32,702 nucleotides of DNA from positions 1-32,702 of the forward strand of contig CAMCHQ010000021.1 in NCBI GenBank assembly GCA_945874765.1. The letters are read 5' to 3'. Origin of the DNA: an uncultured Clostridia bacterium. GTDB lineage: Bacteria > Bacillota > Clostridia > Oscillospirales > Acutalibacteraceae. The notes under the pieces are model-generated. The model was not told the origin of the DNA. It ran no database searches and was given only the letters and a program-made list of their open reading frames with translations. How positions within the stretch are numbered: the first letter of the stretch is position 1; each line of letters starts with the position of its first letter. Below are positions 1 to 9,848 of the stretch, one piece after another. Made by a program: the position numbers and the translations under genes.

Positions 1-55
1 AAAGCTTTCTGTTTCCCCCGGTAGAACCGGGGGTTATCAACCATTGCTGGACAAT
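1..55. repeat. Left copy of 55-nt terminal inverted repeat with GC-rich hairpin
   Basis: The first 55 bases are the exact reverse complement of the last 55 bases of the window, and identity stops at base 56. The repeat contains a perfect 8-bp GC-rich stem (CCCCCGGT at 15-22, ACCGGGGG at 26-33) with loop AGA. No coding potential is visible. It could be the end of an insertion sequence or another dispersed repeat; the hairpin near an element end would fit an IS200/IS605-type end, but no transposase is in the window, so that is only a guess. A shared end of exactly 55 nt also fits a de Bruijn graph contig break with k = 55. Confidence 0.9.
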
Positions 56-58
56 CAG

Positions 59-90
59 AAAGCTCTTGGCATAGTGTCAAGAGCTTTTTT
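59..90 (+). terminator. Rho-independent terminator carrying the intron insertion site
   Basis: AAAGCTCTTG (59-68) pairs with CAAGAGCTTT (78-87), and the stem extends inward by three more pairs around loop TAG. A run of T follows (85-90). No gene for it is present in the window, so it would end a transcript coming from the left. The group II intron remnant begins directly after the T run. Confidence 0.8.
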
Positions 91-560
91 GTAGTATGAC
101 GGGCATATCAATGCTCTGTGGTGAAAGTCCACCGAGGCGTAGTTGCCGACGAACTCAATAGCGACTCCCAAGGTTTGTATCGTGAGATCCAGGCAAGAAC
201 AAGGGATAGCGAAATCGTAGCCTGACGGACAGAAACCTGATACTAAGGCGCATTAAGCGGATAAGTTGGCTACAAGCAACGAAGTCCAAAAAGGCAACCG
301 TAACCTTAATGCGTAAATCAGGCAGGTAGACGAGGAAAGAGTATTGGTTTATCCCGTGAGGTCTCACAGGCGGAGAAATCTGTAGTAACAGCGAACTGTG
401 AGAAGTCAGCAGAGGTCATAGTACCGAGAAATCGGAAAGGACCGAACAATTCAAAGCGTCAATTCAAAATGTATGTTTCAAACAGAAAATCTGACAAGAT
501 GTGAAATAGAAGCGTAATTGAGAGGAAGCATCAGCACATAGGAACCCAAATTCTCTGCTA
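91..560 (+). mobile_element. Group II intron 5' part (domains I to IV), reverse transcriptase lost
   Basis: The stretch has the typical RNA core of bacterial class C-like group II introns: a GTGG-TGAAAGT-CCAC hairpin near 120-135, the phrases GCCTGACGGACAGAAACC near 221-238 and TTATCCCGTGAGGTCTCACA near 351-370, and AGAAGTCAGCAGAGG followed by AAAGGACCGAACAATTC near 402-452. The recognition is from memory of these introns (Rfam group-II-D1D4 type). It lies immediately after a terminator T run, the insertion site class C introns prefer. Where the reverse transcriptase should start, the frame from the ATG at 470 meets a stop after eleven codons, and no RT motif or domain V (AGC...GAAA...CGT type) is seen up to 884. 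It is probably a dead remnant. Both boundaries are approximate. Confidence 0.65.
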
Positions 561-584
561 ATATAAATCACACAATTAAATATT

Positions 585-715
585 AATAACAGACAGGAAA
601 AAGGCACAGCCTAAACCCACGGTAGGTTAAAATACCGTTATCCTCATTTAAGTTTTGGTTTGTTCGGTGGGGATATAAGCAGTTGTAAGTTGAATCCGAC
701 TGCTAATACAAACCC
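585..715 (+). other. Structured intergenic stretch, possible non-coding RNA
   Basis: No gene is found between 560 and 884. Two clear hairpins can be drawn: ACGGTA (619-624) with TACCGT (633-638), and a two-part stem GGTTTGT (657-663) with ACAAACC (708-714) enclosing AGCAGT (678-683) with ACTGCT (699-704). A strong terminator follows at 729-804. The order of structured RNA, terminator, then the ligA promoter would fit a small independent RNA or the tail of the lost intron. I do not recognise a known RNA family. Confidence 0.3.
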
Positions 716-728
716 GTCTTTGAATATC

Positions 729-804
729 AAAGCCGTTACATAGACATCAATTTAAGCGAAGGAAATGCTTTCGTTTGTTTTGGTATCTGTGTAACGGCTT
801 TTTT
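729..804 (+). terminator. Long hairpin terminator upstream of ligA
   Basis: AAAGCCGTTACA (729-740) pairs with TGTAACGGCTTT (790-801). Pairing continues inward with few mismatches (741-750 with 780-789, then AAGCGAA with TTCGTTT), and a T run ends at 804. It separates anything transcribed from the left from the ligA promoter 24 nt downstream. Confidence 0.8.
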
Positions 805-827
805 AGTGAAAAAATACGGACTAATAA

Positions 828-3685
<2,858 letters not shown>

Positions 3686-3700
3686 CGGAGATGAAAAATT

Positions 3701-5131
3701 ATGAATGATAAAGCAAAAAAATATTTTAATTCATTAAAAGGCAAAAAGGTTGCTTTTGTAGGAATGGGCGTTGCCAATGTACCTTGCGCTAAGTTTTTTG
3801 CTAAGCTTGGAATTGAAGTTTACGCTTGCGACAAGAGAGATAAAGAATACATCGGCAAAGATATTTGTAATGAGCTTGAAAAACTCGGCGTTCATTTTTC
3901 ATTGGGCGAAAATTATCTTGATATATTGCCGGATATGGACCTTGTATTTCGTTCTCACGGCATTTTACCTTTTCAAAATCCTTGGATAGGTGAGTGCATT
4001 GAAAGAGGGCAAAAGGTAACGACCGAGATGGAAGTTTTCTTTAAACTTTGTCCGTCTAAAATCATTGCGGTTACAGGTTCTAACGGAAAAACAACAACTA
4101 CTACACTTATTGCTAAATTCCTTGAAGCACAAGGCAGAAAGGTATATTTAGGCGGTAATATCGGCAAAGCGCTTATGCCGGAACTTGAAACAATTACGGA
4201 AAATGATTTAGCAGTTGTTGAACTTTCATCATTCCAGCTTTTAACTATGGGCAATATGAAAGACACACCCGATGTAGCCGTTGTAACTAACATTGAGTGT
4301 ACGCATCAAGACCACCACGTAAATCTTGATGAATATGTTGATGCAAAAAGAAATATTTTAATCTATCAAAACAGCAATTGCAAAACAGTATTGAATGCAG
4401 ATTGTGATTATTCAATAGGCAACAGAGTTTATCACGATATGAGATATGATGTGAGGGGTAAACTTGCCGAGTTTTCAATAAAACATAAAGTTCAAAACGG
4501 TTGCTATATGAATGACAAGGGTGAAATTATATATAATGACAACGGAAAAGAAACTTTTGTTATGAACAGCGGTGATATCAGGATTCCGGGCGCACATAAC
4601 ATTGAAAATTATTGTACCGCAATTTCCGCTACTTGGGGACTTGTCGATGTTCCTGTTTATGACAAGATTGCAAAAACATTCGGCGGTGTAGAGCACAGAA
4701 TTGAGTTTGTCAGAGAATTTGACGGCGTTAAATATTATAACGATTCAATCGCAACTTCTCCGTCACGTGTAATAAGCGGTTTGAGAGCATTCGGTAAAAA
4801 GATTATTGTTATTATGGGCGGCTCGGACAAAGGCAACGATATGAGCGAAATGGTGCCCGATATCTTAAAGTATGTCAAGGTTCTTGTATTAAACGGTGCA
4901 ACAGCCGACAAGATTTACAATACCGTAACTTCGTTTGACGGATATAAAGAATCGGGACTTAAAATAATTAAAACAGATGTTTTGGAAAATGCTCTTAATG
5001 AAGCAAAAAAGGTTGCTCAAAAGGGCGATATAGTTTCACTCAGCCCCGCTTGCCCGGCATTTGACCAATTTAAAACATTTGAATACAGGGGCAGAAAATT
5101 TAAAGAACTTGTAAACGGATTTGAGGATTAA
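3701..5131 (+). CDS. murD: UDP-N-acetylmuramoylalanine--D-glutamate ligase MurD
   Basis: Adds D-glutamate to UDP-MurNAc-L-Ala in the cytoplasmic stage of peptidoglycan synthesis, using ATP. The 476-residue product, slightly longer than usual, has an N-terminal Rossmann-like UDP-binding domain (KVAFVGMGVANVPCAKFF), the Mur ligase ATP loop GSNGKTT (127-133), the central-domain phrase TNIECTHQDHH, and the C-terminal ligase domain (YYNDSIATSP, IMGGSDKGNDM, LSPACPAFDQF). ACGGAG lies a short distance before the ATG. No other mur gene is beside it, so it sits outside the usual dcw cluster. Its stop overlaps the next start (TAATG). Confidence 0.95.
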   Translation: MNDKAKKYFNSLKGKKVAFVGMGVANVPCAKFFAKLGIEVYACDKRDKEYIGKDICNELEKLGVHFSLGENYLDILPDMDLVFRSHGILPFQNPWIGECIERGQKVTTEMEVFFKLCPSKIIAVTGSNGKTTTTTLIAKFLEAQGRKVYLGGNIGKALMPELETITENDLAVVELSSFQLLTMGNMKDTPDVAVVTNIECTHQDHHVNLDEYVDAKRNILIYQNSNCKTVLNADCDYSIGNRVYHDMRYDVRGKLAEFSIKHKVQNGCYMNDKGEIIYNDNGKETFVMNSGDIRIPGAHNIENYCTAISATWGLVDVPVYDKIAKTFGGVEHRIEFVREFDGVKYYNDSIATSPSRVISGLRAFGKKIIVIMGGSDKGNDMSEMVPDILKYVKVLVLNGATADKIYNTVTSFDGYKESGLKIIKTDVLENALNEAKKVAQKGDIVSLSPACPAFDQFKTFEYRGRKFKELVNGFED

Positions 5132-6150
5132 TGGAAAATACATTAGAATTATTAAAAAAACTGACATCAACCGTAGGTGTGTCGGGTGAAGAAGAAAATA
5201 TGGTAAAGCTTTTAAAGGAAATGCTTTCAAAATACGGTAAGATAAGCGTTGATTCAATGAATAACGTATTTTGTACTTTTGGAGAGGGATATCACTTTTT
5301 GCTCGACGCTCACCTTGACGAAATCGGTATGATTGTTACCGACATAACCGATGACGGTTTTATAAAAGTCAACCGCTGCGGCGGAATTGACAGAAGAATG
5401 CTTTTGGGATATGAGGTATCCGTTTGGGGCAAAGAAGAGGTCAAAGGTATAATTTCCACCTTACCGCCTCATCTTCAAACTGCCGACGATGAGAAAAAAG
5501 TACCTGAGTTTAAGGATATTTCAATAGACGTCGGAATGTGTAAGTCTGAAATCGAAAAACTTGTATCTCTCGGTGATAAGGTAACGTTCAAACGCAATTT
5601 TACACCTCTTTTAAACAATCAATTGTCCGCTTCCTGTCTTGATGACAGAGCAGGCGTTGCTTCGATTGTATTATGCCTTGACCGATTGAAAAAACTTCCC
5701 TGCAAAGTAACTGTTATGTTTTCCACTCAGGAGGAGCTCGGCACAAGAGGCGCAAAAATCGGCGCTTATTCAAAAGGCGTTGATGAATTTATCAGCGTTG
5801 ACGTTTCTTTTGCCTTTACTCCTAATTGTGACAAAGCAGACTGCGGTGAAATCGGCAAGGGTGCAATGATAGGATTTTCACCTATTCTCAATAAGAACAT
5901 TTCAAAAGAACTTGTGAATATTGCAGAGAAGAACAATATACCGTTCCAATGCGAAATTATGTCGGGCAGTACGGGTACTAACGCGGATGTTCTTACTCTT
6001 TGTGAAAGCGGAATAAAAGGCGCTCTTATTTCAATTCCCGAGAAATATATGCACCAGCCGTGCGAAGTTGTTGACATTAACGATATTGAAAGTGTAAGTA
6101 ATTTAATTTGCGCTTATATAAGTGAAAAGGCAGGTGAGCCGAATGCTTAA
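5131..6150 (+). CDS. M42 family metallopeptidase (first of two)
   Basis: Member of the M42 family of dinuclear-metal aminopeptidases (FrvX/YsdC/TET type), which trim peptides in the cytoplasm, often as large tetrahedral assemblies. The 339-residue product shows the expected ligands: His61 and Asp63 in DAHLDE, Asp171/Asp172 in LDDRAG, the catalytic pair Glu201-Glu202 in STQEELG, Asp224 in SVDVS, and a late His308 in YMHQPCEV. Its start overlaps the murD stop by one base, and its end overlaps the next M42 gene by 8 nt. The two proteins are clearly diverged from each other. The substrate cannot be read from the sequence. Confidence 0.88.
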   Translation: MENTLELLKKLTSTVGVSGEEENMVKLLKEMLSKYGKISVDSMNNVFCTFGEGYHFLLDAHLDEIGMIVTDITDDGFIKVNRCGGIDRRMLLGYEVSVWGKEEVKGIISTLPPHLQTADDEKKVPEFKDISIDVGMCKSEIEKLVSLGDKVTFKRNFTPLLNNQLSASCLDDRAGVASIVLCLDRLKKLPCKVTVMFSTQEELGTRGAKIGAYSKGVDEFISVDVSFAFTPNCDKADCGEIGKGAMIGFSPILNKNISKELVNIAEKNNIPFQCEIMSGSTGTNADVLTLCESGIKGALISIPEKYMHQPCEVVDINDIESVSNLICAYISEKAGEPNA

Positions 6151-7144
6151 AGATTTATGCTTATTAAACGGCACTTCGGGTGACGAGGGCGCTGTAAGAG
6201 ATTATATAATTTCTAAAATTAAGGATAACTGCGAATATAAGGTTGACGCATTAGGCTCAATTATTGCATTTAAAAAAGGCAAACATAAAGCTGACAAAAA
6301 AGTTATGGTTTGCGCTCATATGGACGAGGTAGGTTTCATTATTACCGATATAACTGATGACGGATATTTAAAATTTTATCCTGTTGGCGGTATTGACGCA
6401 AGGGTTGTTGCCGACAGAAAAGTAAGCATTAATAATATTGACGGTGTAATCGGTTTAAAACCTATTCATCTTCTTTCGTCCGATGAAAAAGAAAAGGCTG
6501 TAAGCTTTAAAAACTTATTTATAGATATCGGCGCTAAAGATAAAGCTGATGCCGAAAAATACGTTTCATTAGGTGACTGTGCCTATTTTTCAAGTGATTA
6601 TTATGAGTTCGGAAACGGCTTTATCAAAGCAAAGGCGCTTGATGACAGAATCGGCTGTATGCTTATGATTGAGCTTATTAACAGTGAGCTTGAATATGAC
6701 ACATACTTTTGCTTTAACGTACAGGAAGAGGTTGGATTAAGAGGTTCAAAATGTACTTCTTTTGACGTTCAACCCGATGTTTCGGTAATTTTAGAGTCAA
6801 CTACCGCTGCCGATTTATGCGGCGTTACAGGCGGTGACAGAGTATGCGTATTAGGTAACGGTCCTGTTATTTCGTTTATGGACGGCAGAACCGTTTACGA
6901 TAAAGATTTATATAATCTTGCAAGAAAAGTCGCTGAAAATAACGGTATTCCGGCTCAAACAAAAACCGCAATTGCAGGCGGAAATGATGCAGGAGCAATA
7001 CAAACAAGCGCAAAGGGAAGCAAGGTTATTGCTATTTCTCTTCCAAGCAGATATATTCACTCTTCATCAAGCGTTGTAAAGAGTGAGGATATCGAAAATA
7101 CAAGAAAACTGTTAAATAAATTATTACCTAAGCTATATGATTAA
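6143..7144 (+). CDS. M42 family metallopeptidase (second of two)
   Basis: A second, diverged M42 peptidase of 333 residues with the same ligand pattern: His59 and Asp61 in CAHMDE, ALDDRIG, NVQEEVGLRGS, ILEST and a late YIHSSSS. The ATG at 6143 has AGGTGA 5 nt upstream, so it is preferred to the in-frame GTG at 6122. It overlaps the upstream paralogue by 8 nt and the downstream acetyltransferase by 8 nt, which suggests tight translational coupling. As coexpressed paralogues, the two could form mixed oligomers or split peptide specificities; that is inference. Confidence 0.88.
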   Translation: MLKDLCLLNGTSGDEGAVRDYIISKIKDNCEYKVDALGSIIAFKKGKHKADKKVMVCAHMDEVGFIITDITDDGYLKFYPVGGIDARVVADRKVSINNIDGVIGLKPIHLLSSDEKEKAVSFKNLFIDIGAKDKADAEKYVSLGDCAYFSSDYYEFGNGFIKAKALDDRIGCMLMIELINSELEYDTYFCFNVQEEVGLRGSKCTSFDVQPDVSVILESTTAADLCGVTGGDRVCVLGNGPVISFMDGRTVYDKDLYNLARKVAENNGIPAQTKTAIAGGNDAGAIQTSAKGSKVIAISLPSRYIHSSSSVVKSEDIENTRKLLNKLLPKLYD

Positions 7145-7859
7145 ATTAATTGAAAAATCGGACGAATTTAATGCTTTTAATAAGGAAGATATATTTTATA
7201 TTCGTATTATGTCCTTATTAAAGGCTTATTCAACCGATTACCGTTTTGCGCTTTTTTATAAGCAAATTGATGAAAATGAAAATATAACTGCTATAATATC
7301 CCGTCTTGATAATGACTATACGGTTTGCCATAATGAAAATTTTGACCGAAACGAACTTAATGATTTTTTCAAAACACTCGGATTTAATTCAATTCTTTGT
7401 GATGATGAAGTAAAATTGGATTTTTCTTTTGATTTCGGAGTTATTATGGAAACAAATAAAAAGATTGAAAAAGTCATAAATTACGCTGCGATTGACGAAT
7501 ACCCCAAATTAATGGATTTGTTTAATTTAGAGGACTATTCATCTGCAGATTTTGAAAGTTGGTATGTTGATGTAAGTCACAGAATCAGGCACGGTGCAGC
7601 AAAAGCTGTTACATTAAACGTTAATGACGAAATCGTTTCAAGCGGTATTTTTTCATCAATATATAATGATAATGCAATATTGACATCTGTTTCAACCTTG
7701 CCCGAATTCAGAAAAATGGGGTACGCAAGCGCTTTGGTAAGCGCAATGGTTTGTGACATAAAAGGAAAAGTATATTTAATGCGTGATAAAAATAAAAACG
7801 AAGAGTTTTACAAAAAACTCGGATTTGAAAATATCGGCTATTGGAGAATGTATAAATGA
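7137..7859 (+). CDS. GNAT family N-acetyltransferase
   Basis: A 240-residue protein whose C-terminal half (about 115-240) has the GNAT pattern: the strand AILTSVSTLPEFRKMGYASALVSAMV, with the acetyl-CoA loop of R-x-x-G-x-A type, and the closing YKKLGFENIGYWRMYK. The N-terminal 110 residues have no motif I recognise, but the same two-part build is common in Clostridia. The substrate is unknown. The start overlaps the M42 gene by 8 nt, and the end overlaps the next gene through ATGA, so it belongs to the same transcript. Confidence 0.8.
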   Translation: MIKLIEKSDEFNAFNKEDIFYIRIMSLLKAYSTDYRFALFYKQIDENENITAIISRLDNDYTVCHNENFDRNELNDFFKTLGFNSILCDDEVKLDFSFDFGVIMETNKKIEKVINYAAIDEYPKLMDLFNLEDYSSADFESWYVDVSHRIRHGAAKAVTLNVNDEIVSSGIFSSIYNDNAILTSVSTLPEFRKMGYASALVSAMVCDIKGKVYLMRDKNKNEEFYKKLGFENIGYWRMYK

Positions 7860-9118
7860 ACGAATTTTTTAAAATTGACAAAAGAATAACAGACGCTTCA
7901 GATAAAGCACTTGAGCTTTGCAAAGAGCAGTTTGAATATATAGATAAAATTACCGAATATAATCAACAAAAAGTGCAAAAAGCGTTTATTGACAACAGAA
8001 TTTCAGAAAGTCATTTCGGCACAAGCACGGGCTACGGTTACGGAGATATCGGACGTGAAACGCTTGACAAAGTATGGGCGCAGGTTTTAGGTGCCGAATC
8101 TGCTTTGGTTCGTCATAATTTCACTTGCGGAACTCATACACTTGCGACTGCGCTTTTCGGCGTGTTAAGACCGGGAGATACAATGCTTTGCGTGTCAGGT
8201 ACACCTTATGATACTATTCACAATGTTATCGGTATCAGCGGTGAGGGAATGGGCTCGCTCAAGGAATTTGGTGTAAAATATGAAGAAGTGGCATTAAAAG
8301 ACGATCGTCTTGACTATGACGCAATCAAAAAAGCCGTAAACGATAAAACAACTATGGTTTATATTCAAAGAAGCCGTGGATATGAATTAAGACCGAGCCT
8401 TTCGGTTGACGAAATAGGTAAAGTTTGTAAAATTGTTAAAGAAAAAAATCCGAATGTTATCGTAATGGTAGATAACTGCTATGGCGAATTTGTCGAAATG
8501 AAAGAACCTACACAAGTCGGTGCGGATTTAATTGCAGGTTCTATGATTAAAAATGCCGGAGGCGGAATTGCAACAACAGGCGGATACATTGCCGGTAGGG
8601 AAGACCTTGTTGAAAAATGCGCATATAGGCTTACGACACCCGGACTTGGCAAAGAAGTCGGTGCAACCATCGGAATGAACAGAGAGTTATATATGGGGCT
8701 GTTTTTTGCTCCGCACACAGTAGGTGAGGCACTTAAAAGCGCCGTTTACATATCTGCACTTTACGAAAGCTTCGGTTATGCCGTAACTCCAAGATATAAT
8801 GAAGTAAGGCACGATATTGTTCAGTCATTAGGTCTGGAAAACCCAGAAAGCCTTGTTGCATTTTGCCAAGGTATTCAAAGTGGCAGCCCGATTGACAGCT
8901 ATCTTTTGCCTGAGCCGTGGGATATGCCGGGCTATGACAGCAAAGTTGTTATGGCGGCAGGAGCATTTACTCTCGGTTCTTCAATTGAACTTTCGGCAGA
9001 CGCACCTATCAGAGAGCCGTATTATGCATGGATTCAAGGCGGATTGAATTTTCACAGTGCTAAATTATGTGCGCTTTTAGCCGCTCAACAAATGGAAGAT
9101 AAAGGACTGTTAAAATGA
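7856..9118 (+). CDS. PLP-dependent lyase-like protein (methionine gamma-lyase / aluminium resistance family)
   Basis: A 420-residue fold-type I pyridoxal-phosphate enzyme of the family annotated as methionine gamma-lyase or aluminium resistance protein (PF06838, YnbB-like). Recognisable parts are SHFGTSTGYGYGDIGRETL, the cofactor Asp206 in VMVDNCYGEF, and the probable Schiff-base Lys232 in GSMIKNAGGG, followed by a glycine-rich phrase and TTPGLGKEVG. It probably acts on a sulfur amino acid or related substrate in the cytoplasm, but the true substrate is not settled for the family. It overlaps both neighbours by 4 nt (ATGA). Confidence 0.88.
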   Translation: MNEFFKIDKRITDASDKALELCKEQFEYIDKITEYNQQKVQKAFIDNRISESHFGTSTGYGYGDIGRETLDKVWAQVLGAESALVRHNFTCGTHTLATALFGVLRPGDTMLCVSGTPYDTIHNVIGISGEGMGSLKEFGVKYEEVALKDDRLDYDAIKKAVNDKTTMVYIQRSRGYELRPSLSVDEIGKVCKIVKEKNPNVIVMVDNCYGEFVEMKEPTQVGADLIAGSMIKNAGGGIATTGGYIAGREDLVEKCAYRLTTPGLGKEVGATIGMNRELYMGLFFAPHTVGEALKSAVYISALYESFGYAVTPRYNEVRHDIVQSLGLENPESLVAFCQGIQSGSPIDSYLLPEPWDMPGYDSKVVMAAGAFTLGSSIELSADAPIREPYYAWIQGGLNFHSAKLCALLAAQQMEDKGLLK

Positions 9119-9837
9119 GTGAATATAATTTCAAAGGAATAAAACCCGAAAGCATTGAGCTTCTTTGCTTAAACAGATTTAATGATTCAAAGGAATTTTA
9201 CGAAGAACATAAGCTTGAACTTAAAGAGGGAATAACCGTTCCTATGAGGCAAATTGTTCTTGATTTAAGCGGCTTAATGTATGATATAGACGATAAAATG
9301 CTAACCGACCCCGTCAGAAGCGTTTCAAGAATTTATCGAGATACAAGAGGCAACAGAAGCAAAATTAAATACAGAGAAAATATGTGGCTGATGCTCAGAC
9401 GGTATAAAAACGAATATCCCTCGGCGCCGTTTTTCTATTTTGAATTTTTCCCAAACAGTTTTGGTTACGGTTTGGCTTTTTGGACTTGGAAACAATCGGC
9501 ATTTAAAGAGGTTCACAATCTCATTCTTGACCATCCGGGAAGGTGGCTTGACGCTGTTGATGCTTGCAAACAGGCGGGTTTTACTTACAGTGCAAGAGAT
9601 AATTACAAGAAAGATATGTACCCCAACGCTCCCAAAGAGTTAAAACCGTATTTGAGTGCAAAAAATATGCAGTTTAGTTACAATTCTTTTGATATGAGCA
9701 CAATTAATTCACCCGCTCTTATTGATGAATTAAAACTTGCCTTTGATTTAGCACGACCTATGTACTCTTTTTGGGCTGACGCTTATGATAATATGCTTGA
9801 TAAAGGGATAATTAAACCAGAGGATTCTATGAGATAA
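9115..9837 (+). CDS. DUF2461 domain protein
   Basis: A 240-residue protein matching the DUF2461 family (TIGR02453 type) across its length: the N-terminal NDSKEFYEEHKLELKEG, the central PFFYFEFFPNSFGYGLAFW, and repeated aromatic residues. No membrane segment, signal or catalytic motif is evident, and the biochemical role is unknown. It starts inside the stop of the PLP enzyme gene (ATGA) and ends 11 nt before addB. Confidence 0.85.
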   Translation: MSEYNFKGIKPESIELLCLNRFNDSKEFYEEHKLELKEGITVPMRQIVLDLSGLMYDIDDKMLTDPVRSVSRIYRDTRGNRSKIKYRENMWLMLRRYKNEYPSAPFFYFEFFPNSFGYGLAFWTWKQSAFKEVHNLILDHPGRWLDAVDACKQAGFTYSARDNYKKDMYPNAPKELKPYLSAKNMQFSYNSFDMSTINSPALIDELKLAFDLARPMYSFWADAYDNMLDKGIIKPEDSMR

Positions 9838-9848
9838 CGGGTGATTTT

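Noticed and set aside
155-367. A 70-codon minus-strand open frame in the left edge region
   Set aside because: It lies inside the conserved RNA core of the group II intron remnant and has no protein-like pattern or ribosome binding site.
601-645. Similarity to a c-di-GMP-I riboswitch (CCTAAA followed by GGTAGG and TACCG)
   Set aside because: The 5' half of the conserved core (the GGGCAAA and GCAAAGCC segments with their hairpin) is missing, and no regulated gene follows before the terminator and the ligA promoter.
729-804. Could the long hairpin be domain V of the group II intron?
   Set aside because: It is far longer than the 34-nt domain V, lacks the two-base bulge and GAAA-type loop, and ends in a T run, so it reads as a terminator.
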